Origin: Lagopus muta
Lineage: Eukaryota > Chordata > Aves > Galliformes > Phasianidae
Length of the DNA stretch: 64,000 bases
Reading direction: 5' to 3'
Assembly (NCBI RefSeq): GCF_023343835.1
Contig: NC_064443.1
Span: forward strand, 4,278,001-4,342,000
Below the pieces are notes generated by a model. It was not told the DNA's origin. It worked only from the letters and a program-made list of their open reading frames with translations, and did not search any database. Below, piece after piece: positions 14,142 through 26,825 of this stretch (position 1 is its first letter; every line of letters starts with the position of its first letter). The translations under genes were made by a program, and so were the position numbers.

Positions 14142-14692
14142 GAGGGCTGCTTCAAAAGTAATGCCTCCTATTTTACGATGTTGGCCCACAGCATCAGAGG
14201 CAGATGGAGGTATGGCAGCAGTGGTTGAACTTTCCTGCCAGTATTCTGATACATTTTATTGCAGTGTGACAGATGGCAGCAGAGAGGCAGCCTGACAGAA
14301 TGAGATCTGACATGGAAGTGCACACGAAGGAAAGGGGTGGAATGGAATTCCTCCGCATGGAAAAAATGGCACCCACTGACATTCATTGATGCTTGCTGAA
14401 TGTTTATGAAGACCAAACAGTGGATGAATGCACGGTGAGGGGGTGGGAGGTGCATTTCAACAGTGGCAGTGGCAACAGTGGGTCGCCTCCACTGGTGTAG
14501 ATTTTTGCAAGCACGGCATGCAGGCTCTTGTTCATTGCTCATGAAAATCCATAGCTAGTGGTAGTGACTACATGAAAAATAGTATTTTGTAGCTGAGAAT
14601 TTTCTCTATCAAGTAACATTATCATGCTCTTTGTATCTGTTGTCATTTCCATGGAAATAAATAGGAAGCGTTATTGTTGGAGCAATCTACAC
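14142..14692 (+). mobile_element. Galluhop-type mariner, internally deleted (copy B)
   Basis: Duplicate of the element at 2500-3050, with the same ends, the same internal deletion and the same flanks. It was therefore carried by the segmental duplication and did not insert independently. It differs from copy A by a few point changes, including TTGAATTCC to TGGAATTCC near 14342. Confidence 0.8.
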
Positions 14693-17172
14693 ATTTTATA
14701 TGTGGTCCAAGAAAATTCCTCTTCACCTGATGCAGCCCAGGCAAGCCAAAAGATTGAACAGCCATGCTGAACAGTTGATTTCCCTGTTTGCTGTAATCAT
14801 TGCTAAGCGCGTGTTATGGGTTTCCTTGTCCTTTTGTCCTGGGAAAGGGCACAGAACTCAAAGTTCATCAGTGGTAGCTCACAACTATTGCCTCTCAAAT
14901 TTTGGGGGGGCAGAGTAAAATGGAAAGCAGAATGGAACCACAAAGATGTAAACAGCATACTTGAAGACTTGCAATGTAACACACTTGGGTGTAATTTAAG
15001 AAATACTGAGAAACTAGTCTCAGATCCCAGTTTTTATGGATACAAGTTGTCCAGTAACGTACCATCAAGTCTTCAAAAATGGAAAAGTAAGAAAAGAGCA
15101 AAGTGAAAGTCAAAAGTCCTCCCAGAACTTTCTCCAGTGCAAACTTTGTGCTGATTTTCAGAGGTTTTTGGCTGATCTTTTGTTTTTGAAGATGATTCAT
15201 CGCAGCCACAGCAGTGAAAGAAAGTGCAGGTGCAATGGAGAAGCTAATCAAGCCCAGAAGCTGCTGCTGGCACTCACTATTAAAGGTTTTTGATTTGCAG
15301 CTTTAAGAAGTAGTGAACAACAATAAGTGTGCATAAAGGTGTATAATAAAATAGTAGTGGAGACTGGAGAAAAGGTCAGAGCAGGGAATCCTGGAGAATA
15401 CTGCATCCCAAGTACCAAAACAAATTGGCAAGATGCAACTGAGCACCAAGCACTTATGTCCATTCAGTCAGATGTCTAAATATGAGCTGATGCCTCGGGA
15501 AAATAAGGTCCTCTTTTAATGTAGGGTCCATCTTCTATGGAGCAGGGACTTTTTATTCTGCCATTGTTACAGCAGCTGGCTCACAATTCAAATATATGTA
15601 CATTTCACTTACTGCTGACAAATCAGACCCAAATGCTTGCACACTATCCTACAGAGATTTGGAACACATTTCAAAGTGATCGTTGGAATAGCATTTGCCC
15701 TTTGGACTGTTTATGTTTGCATGCCCCAGTTTTATTTGCATCAGTAGTCCCCAGAGGATCACACTGTAAACAGTGGATAAATTTACAGAAGCCCTGTTTT
15801 TCCGAAAGTAAACCAAGCAAACACCACCCAAAAAAGTAATGTTTCATGATTATTATTTGATACTGACAGTACCAGTCTCCTCCAGACAATAAAAGTAATC
15901 CTTATCCAACCAAGACACAGCTTCCCCAGCCAATTACTGTTCACCAATAGACAGAATAATCAAGTACAGATCATCAAATGTTCTTTGTGAAGCATCCATC
16001 CCCAGAGAAAAAGAACAAACCCATCACAGATGAAACACAGGCAAAATTTAATCCAGCAGTTTGCTGTTCTGTAATAACCCACTCCAATCCAGCACTCACC
16101 TTTGACTACCTTTGCAGTCAGAACTCCAACAACACTTACTGGTATAGATTCATGAAGCCAAGCATGAGGAAGGAAGAGGAAAATGAAATGGTAATATCTT
16201 CCCCTGTACACCTCTCAAACACCAAGGTGATTAAAAACACAAAGATCTCAATACCATGGCCTGTCAAAAGAGCATCCTAGCTAAAAAGCAATCTGTGATC
16301 AATACTTGATTCTACAAAGCAGAGTGTCACTAATAAAAGAGAAAAAAAGAAGAGCATTGGCTAAGGCACTTTAGGAGAGAAGTTAAGTCCAGGTCTCCCA
16401 CATACATATGTTGGAAATATGAGCTAAGAATTAGATTTAAAAATAGCTGAAATGTTACTAGTTTCACTGCAAGTGAAAACAAAGGCAGAGTGAAGAAAAT
16501 TTCTTAAAATAGACAGGAGCCTTGACATTCAGCCAAACAAATTAAAACTTCACTATCTTATGTAAATATTAAGGTGCAGATTCTCAGGTAATATATTTTA
16601 TTAGAGCTCCACTGAGTTCAAATTTATGCCTCTTGATCCAAACTAAGCCTTCCTCAAATACTTTGCAATACTGATGCTTCCAAAAAGAGATCAGAGGTGG
16701 GCAGGAATTATTAATGGAATCCAGTTTTGATATGAATCTAACCTATAAAAGAAAGAGCAGATTCAGAAAGAACAGTTCATTAGGTTTGAATGCAAAAAAA
16801 ACCAGAGCTAATGGAGTGTAATTTCCCACAGATTTATTCATCTAGTAAAGACCAATATTTGGAAATGTAAATCCAATTCGTCTAAATAACATTGTTGTGA
16901 AATTAGCATAAATGATTCTTTAAAGAAGAATATTAACTGTGTAAAATTAAAATCCTACTCCTAAACAGAAAGATACAGGTACTTTCACTTATTGGTTTAC
17001 AACATAGAGCATTCATTTTCTACTTTCTGAAGCTCCATTTCTTCCATGGAGAATCTCAATATTGTCTCTCCTGGACATCACTGTCAATTCCATGGTGTAC
17101 AGCACTTTCAGTCAGAGTAAATTATGACACTAGTACTTGTAGTGAAAATGCTAAATCATGAACTGAAACAGT

Positions 17173-17363
17173 GACTGAGCACATGGTGGGAAGGTCGGTC
17201 CAACCCAGGGGAGATCAGGTGTATGCAATGCAACACACCTGAGTGACTGGAAGGGTGGAGTCAGTATCCACCCCTTCCCAGACCTCATTTAAGGGTTGGC
17301 AGTGAAGGCAAGGGTATCTTGCTGGAGATCCTTGTTAATTGGATGACTTCCTAAGGTAAGCAG
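17173..17363 (+). promoter_or_regulatory. Promoter-like segment with two hairpins (copy B)
   Basis: Duplicate of 5530-5720. Both inverted repeats, the TTTAAGG box and the AAG|GTAAGC site are conserved without change. One nearby difference (GGAAGACTTCC to GGATGACTTCC) falls outside these motifs. Function is inferred only from layout. Confidence 0.3.
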
Positions 17364-18646
17364 TTTTTCTTCCTTTGTTTCTGTGCTTGGGGCTGCTGTT
17401 TTTGAGCTTGTTCTCATTTTCCTAGGATTGTGCCGCTCTGCTATTTTTGCTGTCTGTTCCATCACATTAGAGCATTACAGTACTGGAATCTGTTATTTTT
17501 GTTTATTAAATTGGATGTGTGTATTAATGCAGTTCAGGCAATCGTGTCTGCTTCAACAAGCAAAGTTGAGTTTGTAAAACATGGTGCGCAAGTACTCTTT
17601 GGAAGAGCCAGAGCAATGGAAGTCTTCAGTAGTAGAAGCAGAAAATATTGTTATTGAACTGAACTAAGTGTCTTTTCTCTATTTATAAGTCTTCCAGAAG
17701 TGCTTGGAAAACTCCTGGGCCCTGAGCTTCAAAATTAGATGCTTTAGAAAATGTATGTTGATCATTTCATGCCTATGAGAATTTGATAACTTTCTATGAA
17801 TACAAGCTCAATTAGGAAGTATTTTGTTTTGAGGTTATGGATTTTAGTCCCCACAGCTGAGCAATGCTGTAAACCTGCAGCAGAAATCTGTAAATGATGT
17901 TGACTATGCTATGACAGTATACCAGCACACTGACTCTACTTGTGAAGATGATGTTAGTGAGAAGTTGGTGCAGTTTTTGAGTGAAAATCAAGATGAGATG
18001 CTTGAAACCTCTTGTCCTATTCTATCCAAGAACCTTTGTACACTGTGCTTTTAAATCTAGGTATTGATTCAGCAGACTGTGGGGATTGGAAATAGATACT
18101 ATCATAACTCAACCTGAGCATATTTCACAGGTTTTTTTTGTCCTACTATGAAGATCAGGAGAAGTAGTACCATCTTCTTGAATGCACTTACACGCCATGC
18201 TTTCTGTGTGTGGAAATAATATACAGCCCCAACAGAATTTTTATATCCAGAGCAAAATCTGTTTTGTGAAGAAGTGCCTACTGTACCTGCATGTGTTCAA
18301 CACTCATCATACAGGATCATGAATTATAGAATGGCTTAGGTTGGAGCAGGCATTAAAGGGAGCCTACAAACAGGAGAGGAACCAACTCTTCGAAAGAATA
18401 GATAACAGCTGGACAAGGGGAAATGGTTTTAAGTTTACGGAGGGAAGACTTAGTCTGGATGTTTAAGATAAACTGTCTGTACCCGTAAGCCAATTGTTAC
18501 AGCCTCTCCAAGTAATCTGAAGCACACACAAATGCAACAGATGCTGCCAGAAATTCCAGTTTCCAAGCTGGAGGATTGAAGACCATCAAATGAGATAACC
18601 AAACATCATAACAGAACATTTAATGATTCTTCTCATGGTTTCTTTA

Positions 18647-19697
<1,051 letters not shown>

Positions 19698-20492
19698 CTG
19701 GAGCCAATGGGATGAGTTTCAACAAGGCCAAATGCCGGGTCCTGCACTTCGGCCGCAACAACCCCAGGCGATGCTGCAGGCTTGGGGCGGAGTGGCTGGA
19801 GGACTGCGTAGAGGAAATGGACCTGGGGGTATTGATTGATGCTTGGCTGGACGTGAGCAGACAGTGTGCTCAGGTGGCCAAGAAGGCCAATGGCATCCTG
19901 GCTTGCATCAGAAACAGTGTTGCAAGCAGGAGCAGAGAGGTGATTGTTCCCCTATATTCAGCACTCGTGAGGCCACACCTTGAGTACTGTGTCCAGTTTT
20001 GGGCCCCTCACTGCAAGAAAGATATTGAGGCCCTGGAACGTGTTCAAAGAAGGGCAACGAAGCTGGTGAGGGGTCTGGAACACAGGCCATATGAGGAGAG
20101 GCTGAAGGAGCTGGGAATGTTCAGCCTGGAGATGAGGAGGCTCAGGGGAGGCCTTATTGCTCTCTATAACTTCCTGAAGGGAGGTTGTAGTGAGCTGGGG
20201 GTTGGCCTCTTCTCTCTTGTCATTAGTGATAGGACCAGGGGGAATGGTTTCAAGCTACGCCAGGGGAGATTCAGGCTGGACCTGAGGAAGTGTTACTTTT
20301 CAGAAAGGGTGGTCAGGCACTGGAATGGATGCCCAGGGAGGTGGTGGAGTCACCGAGCCTGGGGGTGTTCAAGGAAAGACTGGATGTTGTGTTGAGGGAC
20401 ATGGTTTAGTGGGAGCTATTGGGAATAGGTGAACGGTTGGACTGGATGATCTTTTAGGTCTTTTCTAACCTTAGTGATTCTATGATTCTATG
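19698..20492 (+). mobile_element. CR1 LINE 3' part (copy B)
   Basis: Counterpart of 8063-8857, with the same truncation point and the same 3' tail ending at 20492. The deduced RT C-terminal sequence is open and in several places closer to a canonical CR1 (AKKANGIL rather than AKKDNGIL). That is consistent with conversion of one copy by another CR1. Confidence 0.93.
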
Positions 20493-20709
20493 TCAGGGGG
20501 AAGTTCTTTACAGAGTGGTGAGGTGCTGGACCAGGCTGCCCTGAGAGGTTGTGTATGCACCCGTCCCTGGGGATGTTCAAGGCCAGATTAGCTGGGGCCC
20601 TGGGCAGCCTGGTCTAGTATTAAATGGGGTGGTTGGTGGCCCTGCATGTGGCAGGGAGGTTGGAGATTCATGATCCTCAAGGGCCCTTCCAATCCTGGCC
20701 GTTCTGTGA
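20493..20709 (+). mobile_element. Second CR1 3' fragment (copy B)
   Basis: Counterpart of 8858-9074, directly abutting the tail of the preceding CR1 and ending at the same TTCTGTGATCATTGAG block. Confidence 0.85.
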
Positions 20710-21925
20710 TCATTGAGATCCAGCTCCTCTGCTGTGGGAGCGGCATTTTTCCTGCTACTATTCAGTAGACACTGGAGTTAGCTTAGAGTCTGTCCCAGTT
20801 CATGTTCAGGGCTGGAAAGAGGAAATGAAATTTGTCCACTGGAAGCAGACAGAATTCTTCTGTAGATATTCATAAGTCATTCCAGAAAAGATCAGGCCCA
20901 ACCAGGGCCCCGTACAACCTGGCCTTGAATGTGTCCAGGGATGAGGCATCCAATGACTGCTCTGGGTAGCCTATTTAAGACCAGGGAAGAGTTGTCCCCC
21001 ATAAAATCATACAAAAAAAACTTTGTGAAATGGACAACCTGAGCTGAATATAATTGATTTCTTATTGTCTTTTAGGAATAGAAACTGCATTAGATTTTTT
21101 TTTTTGAAACTTCTGTAAGTATTGAGCTTTATTTTCAACAGAGCTCTGATTGGCTCAACTTTTCTACAGCTGCTGAGCAAAATACATTTGTCAAAACCAT
21201 AGAATTCTTCTGTGAAATACTATATTAGTTATTAGTGTAACTGTGTATTTAGAAAGCCAATACTACCACTGAATTTTCATGTTCAGTACGCAGCTAAAAA
21301 AAAAAGTCTTACAGGAGCTTTAGCAGTCATTCGTATGTGGAAAAAAGAAATGCTAAAATATATTAGATATCATCAATGCACTTAAAAAGTTGAGTAAGGA
21401 AGACAACCAGGGCTATAGACTATCTAAGACTGTGATGCTTATGTTGGAATAATTAATAGCCCAAATGATTCAATTCTGATTTTTTTTTTTTTTTTTTTTT
21501 TTTTTTCCCACAGAACTTTTTTTTTTTTTTTTTCAGTCTCTGGTATCTGTAACTTTTTGTAGTTTTTTTTCTTCTATTTTAAGTAATAAAAATACAATTC
21601 CATATCTACCAAAACAGCTGCTCTTGTTTCCATGTGCCTGGGAGGAATCTGAATTTTCTCTGAATACTTAATCTAGAAGATATAAAACTGTTAAAAAAGG
21701 AAAACCATTAACCAGGAAGAAGGAAGACTCCAAATCCAGGGATTCTAGTAGTGCAAGACTGAAATACACGCCAAGGATCTTGTTCACTGTGTATAGCAGT
21801 TAGTGAAAGCCAGTAAATAAACAGCAAAGAATGTCTGCCATATCTTGCTATGGAATGTAGCAGTCCACCTGGATCTTGTTCGTCACCCCAGGCGATATTC
21901 TATTTACCTCACCCTCACATGAAGG

Positions 21926-22631
21926 CAACATTGTTCCTCGGGCGTTTGGAAGGAAGAGTATGTGGAGTAGAAGCAGCAATCAGATACATCTTTTGAGTGT
22001 TTTCCTCTCCCTCTGTGCTAAGTGGGAAAATGCTGCTTGCATCTGTAAAGCTGACACTTGTACCATTTCAAATGTGTTTTCATTTGCCAAGTGAACTCTC
22101 AAAAATTAGATCTTATTGTAGAAAGCACTGCCTAATGAGCCAGTGTCATTTAGAATATTCAGATTTATATTACTATCATCCAGTTTTCAAGGCCTAAAAA
22201 TGCCATTAAAAGGTTTCAAAAATACATGGGATGGTCGCAAGGACAATAGACCTGGGTTACAGCTGTTCTTGCAGCTGCAAGAAGCTTCACATGCTCCGTG
22301 CTCCAGATGACAGTAACTGATAGTCAATTTACACTGCCAGTACTTGCCTGTGTTAGGCTCATTATTAGGCACAAAATGACTCAGTTGCTCTTGGGAATTT
22401 GCTTCATATAGCTGTTCATGAGTCAAATGCTCCCATCACAATAAAATAACATAGCTTAACTTTTAATGTGTTATATTAAATTAAGTTCAAGTATATTTAT
22501 AACTTAATATAATAATATGTAAGTTCTTTTTCCCTAATTACCAACTCCCCAGAAATATTTGGAGTTAGGAAGTAGAGGTTTAACATCCCACGGCACACAA
22601 CAAAGTTTTGAAAACAACTGGCCTTGTGAAA
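21926..22631. other. Unannotated sequence right of the duplication
   Basis: AT-rich sequence that begins at the abrupt end of copy B. No gene or repeat is recognised. A minus-strand frame at 22187-22426 has no familiar motif. Confidence 0.5.
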
Positions 22632-23079
22632 GTACAGCAAACAGCAGGAAGATCCAAGTGAGCTTCAAATGATTATGTCAGAAGATATCACTGTGAAACA
22701 TGTATAATACAGTAGAGCATTCTTGGAATACCATCTCAGAAGTCAGTCTGTAAGCTGTTACAAATGACTTGCAGATCTGGCCCCTCTCAAAAGCATCAGC
22801 CACGAGGCTCTACCCCTTCACCTATGTTGCTTCATTATGGGTGACAGGTCTCCTCTTGTGAAAGGGTGCAGATAGGAACCTGAACTGCCACTGGAAGGCA
22901 GCGCTGAATCAGGAAGAAAGGATGTGGAATAGTAAGGTTTACTGCCTTTGGAGCTCATTCCAGTATACAAAATGACAAATCTGGTTCTTGCTACTATGAA
23001 GCTTGAGTGGATTGTTCAGCAGGGAGTGTATTCAGTTTAAAAACAACAGTTTTGTGATGTTGGATGATGTACAGCATGA

Positions 23080-23123
<44 letters not shown>

Positions 23124-23283
23124 AAGAACCTGGCTCACAATGTGAAGAAACCGTGAAGAAAAGCTACTGTTAATTGCTAGTATCTGCTTTTAAAAATGAA
23201 GGGTTTTATTACTTTTCTGGTTTCTCCAAGGAAATATTTTGGGAGAAAACATAATGAAAGCCTTGACCTTTGTTTCATTGCTC
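22632..23283 (+). repeat. Inverted repeat, left arm, with A40 tract
   Basis: Matches the reverse complement of 29462-30105 over most of its length (for example the block containing GCACCCTTTCACAAGAGGAG on the right arm). A run of 40 A (23082-23121) lies inside the arm; the right arm has T16 plus T8 at the corresponding place. Identity is clearly lower than between copies A and B. The arms enclose about 6.2 kb. No transposase or LTR hallmark was recognised. Confidence 0.85.
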
Positions 23284-23400
23284 TACTTTATTATACAAGT
23301 TTAACAATCTTGGAATAGCGCCTCAAATATCAGTTGGTAAACTGTTGCAAATGCCTTATGGATCTGGCCCTTCTCAAAAGTGTGAGCCAAGTCGGAGTGC
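23278..23400 (+). repeat. Diverged partial repeat of the left arm
   Basis: CTCTACTTTATTATACAAGT followed by a GTTTAACAATCTTGGAATAG-like stretch to about 23400 resembles the 22705-22805 part of the left arm in direct orientation, including the shared GGATCTGGCCCTTCTCAAAA (CCCCTCTCAAAA in the arm). This makes three related copies of the motif within 8 kb, so it is probably an unrecognised repeat family. Confidence 0.6.
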
Positions 23401-23846
23401 TTTTCAACAAAACAGTTTTACAGCACAAACATTAGGCAGAAGAATTTGGAAGTTGGCCAATTCAAGTAGAGTGAGTGTGGTTTCTTAGGAACAGGATAGG
23501 AAACAGCGTTAACAAATGCCAAATGCACTGCAGAGTCAAGCACTATGTGGAGGATGAGTACTGTGCCAACACTCAAGACTTGAATGATTTCAATAAGAAA
23601 TATATCTGAGAACTAACATTAAGTTTGCAAATAAAATGCCATAGATTCAAAGCATCAGCAAAAGATGTGTGTTTGTTTATTTATTGGGTTTTTTGGTGTC
23701 TTTTTTAATGTCTGTGACTGGTAATTTTGTGCATTCAAGGGCTTACATGGCCATTTCCAGGATATCCATATCCTGGAAAATCTGGCAAGTTTTACACTTA
23801 CTAGAAATGACTTTTCTCAAGGAAGAAATATTAAAGGTGTATGGAG

Positions 23847-24566
23847 CCTTTAATGCCTGCTCCAACCTAAGCCATTCTATAATTCATGATCCTGTATGAT
23901 GAGTGTTGAACACATGCAGGTACAGTAGGCACTTCTTCACAAAACAGATTTTGCTCTGGATATAAAAATTCTATTGGGGCTGTATATTATTTCCACACAC
24001 AGAAAGCATGGCGTGTAAGTGCATTCAAGAAGATGGTACTACTTCTCCTGATCTTCATAGTAGGACAAAAAAAAAACCTGTGAAATATGCTCAGGTTGAG
24101 TTATGATAGTATCTATTTCCAATCCCCACAGTCTGCTGAATCAATACCTAGATTTAAAAGCACAGTGTACAAAGGTTCTTGGATAGAATAGGACAAGAGG
24201 TTTCAAGCATCTCATCTCGATTCTCACTCGAAAACTGCACCAACTTCTCACCAACATCATCTTCACAAGTAGAGTCAGTGTGCTGGTATACTGTCATAGC
24301 ATAGTCAACATCATTTACAGATTTTTGCTGCAGGTTTACAGCATTGCTCAGCAGTGGAGACTAAAATCCATAACCTCAAAACAAAATACTTCCTAATTGA
24401 GCTTGTATTCATAGAAAGTTATCAAATTCTCATAGGCATGAAATGATCAACATACATTTTCTAAAGCATCTAATTTTGAAGCTCAGGGCCCAGGAGTTTT
24501 CCAAGCACTTCTGGAAGACTTATAAATAGAGAAAAGACACTTAGTTCAGTTCAATAACAATATCTT
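23847..24566 (-). repeat. Inverted third copy (C) of part of the duplicated block
   Basis: Reverse complement of 5997-6714 in copy A and of the matching part of copy B. Its left edge coincides with the CR1 junction at 6714. Diagnostic sites are mixed: the GGGCC, CAGACTGTGG and ACACGCC variants match copy B, while TTTTCGAGTG and ATCGAGATG match copy A. It therefore does not derive simply from one present-day copy. Confidence 0.92.
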
Positions 24567-25029
24567 CTTTTCCTTCAGATTTAGGAAAGCCGTAGAACCT
24601 AAAGAGAATGTGTACGTCGTCTACCACCAAAAGAGTAACAGATTTCTATTTTATTGTTTCCTCATATTTAGTCAGGTATCTGGTCAAACATTGCCATCCA
24701 GTGGAAGGAATGGTGGTGGAAGTAACAGCTAAAATCCCATCCATTCTCCCAGTACAGTCCGGCCCTAGAACGACACCAGCAAATCAACAACTTGGGCTTG
24801 TTTCCTGCTGCAACAAGCATTTCTAATCTTAGATGTGGCATGATTTCAGAGTTCCTATTCTCAGCAGAAAGATCACATAGGTATAAGAGCTCCTAGCTAG
24901 AACCATGCCATCAGGGCAGATGTTGAGTTAAAAGAATGTGAGGTTTTTTTATTGCTTTTAGTTGTTTCTTCTGTTATTTTCTTTTTTTTTTTTTTTCTTC
25001 TTAATATTTCTCTTTTAAGTACAGCTGTA

Positions 25030-25195
25030 TTTTTTCCTGCTGCTAGTCAGTCACTTGTAGACACTTGAGTTATCTTAGAGTCTGTCTTAATTTTTGTTCA
25101 GAGCTGGAAGTAGGAAATGAAATTTATCTGCTAGAAGCAGACAGAATTTCTCCTCAAATATTCATAAGTCATCCTAGAAAAGATCAGGCCCAACC
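25030..25195 (+). repeat. Diverged fourth partial copy
   Basis: Similar in direct orientation to 9110-9275 (and to about 20745-20910). It shares TTTTTCCTGCT, TTAGCTTAGAGTCTGTC-like, GGAAATGAAATTT, GAAGCAGACAGAATT and AGAAAAGATCAGGCCCA blocks with many scattered differences. The divergence is much greater than between A, B and C, so this is an older relationship. Confidence 0.8.
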
Positions 25196-25401
25196 TGATG
25201 GCTTGGAAAGCGGAACCTCTGAAACTTCAGCTGCTTTGAAGCAGTTATAATTCTATTTGAGTCCAAACCTTCTGCCAGCAACAACACTAGCCCTTTTCTT
25301 CCCCTAGGACTCTTTTTTTTTTCCTACTGTTCACACTACTAATGTAGGAAGCATTTTGTTCTGTTCTTGCTAACGACTCAAGGGTGCACTATGGTTTTCA
25401 G

Positions 25402-25671
25402 TCACAGAATCCTTAGAGATGAAGAATCCTTAGAGATGAAAGATGGCATCTGAAGACCATCTAGTTCAACTCCCCTGCAATGAATGGGGACACCACAGCT
25501 ACATAGGTTGCTCGAGGCCTGATCCAACCTTGCCTTGAAAGTCTCCAGGGATGGGGCATTCGCCACATCCACATCTCTAGGTAACCTATTCCAGTGCCTC
25601 ACCACCCTCACTGTGAAATAATTCTTCTTTATACTTGGTCTAAATCTATCTGCTTTAAGTTTGCAATTTAA
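25402..25671 (-). mobile_element. CR1 LINE 3' fragment, minus strand
   Basis: Reads antisense through the CR1 C-terminal ORF (minus strand: FTVRVVRHWNRLPRDVDVAN, then SLETFKARLD) and its 3' UTR (ATCTAGTTCAACTCCCCTGC). It is cut at about 25671 by the adjoining CR1. The 3' tail contains a 17-base tandem duplication (25406-25422 and 25423-25439). Confidence 0.92.
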
Positions 25672-26751
25672 TAGAATTATAGAATCATTAAATGGCCTGG
25701 GTTGAAAAGGGCCACAATGATCATCCAGTTTCAACCCCCTGCTACGTGCAGGGTAGCCAACCACTAGATCAGGCTGCCCAGAGCCACCCCCAGCCTGGCT
25801 TTGAATGCTTCCAGGGATGGGGGATCCAAGATCCAGTGCGTCACCAACCTCTATGTGTAAAAGCTTCTCCTGATATCTAACCTAATCCTCCCTTGTCTCA
25901 ACTGAAGACCATTCCCCCCCTTGTCCTGTTGCTATCCACCCTCATAAACAGCCATTCCCCTTTCTGTTTATATGCTCCCTTCAAGTACTGGAAGGCCCTA
26001 ACCACAGACCCTGCTAAAGAGTCTGTCCCCTTCTTTCCTGTAGCTCCCCTTTCGATACTGAAAGGCCCCTGTCAGGTCATCTCGCAGCCTTCCTCTTCCC
26101 CAGGCTGAAGAGCCCCAGCTCTATCAGCCTGTCCTCATAAGAGACACCTTGCACTTAGATTTGCTGAACCTCCTGAAGTTCACATGGGCCTGTCAAGGTC
26201 CCTCTGAATGGCATCCTGTTGCTCTGATGTGTTGACCACAACCTGCTGCTCATTGTCAGCAAACTCACTGAAGATGCACTTGACCCTACTGTTGATGTCA
26301 CTCATGTAGATATTAAAGTGTACTGGCCCCGGCATCAAGCCCTGGGGGACACTACTTGTCACTGATCTCCAACCCAGACATTGGGCCATTGACCACCACT
26401 CTCTGAACTCGATCCTGCAGCCAGTTCTTTGTCCATTGACCAGTCCACCTATCAAATCTGTATCTTTCCAATTTGGAGAGAAGGATGTTGCGGGGCACCG
26501 TGTCAAAGGCCTTACTGGAGTTGAGATAGGGGTCGTCAAGGGCTCTTCCCTTGTCCTTTGTTGCAGTGGCACCATTGTAGCAGGCCACTGGGTTGGTTAA
26601 GCAGGATTTGCCCTTGGTGAAACCATGTTGGTTCTCTTGTATCACCTTCTTGACTTCTACGTGCCTTAGTATAGCTTCCCAGCAGGACTGTTCCACGATC
26701 TCCCTAGGCACAGAGGTGGGGCTGATAGGTTGGTAGTTCCTAGGGTTGTTC

Positions 26752-26783
<32 letters not shown>

Positions 26784-26825
26784 TAAGAATGGGTAATCAA
26801 CTCTGGGCACAGGCTACTGTGAATG
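25672..26825 (-). mobile_element. CR1 LINE with RT domain and internal deletion, minus strand
   Basis: The 3' end is at about 25672 (antisense ATAGAATCATTAAATGGCCT). From 26810 down to 26180 the minus strand encodes RT motifs: [43 protein letters not shown], then in another frame SSVPQG and FADN. The expected catalytic FADD reads FADN, and a frameshift separates the two blocks. Between RT and the 3' end the ORF is shortened and broken. A 22-23 base T run (about 26752-26774) lies where the RT pre-domain has a KKGK codon run. The element is dead. Confidence 0.92.
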
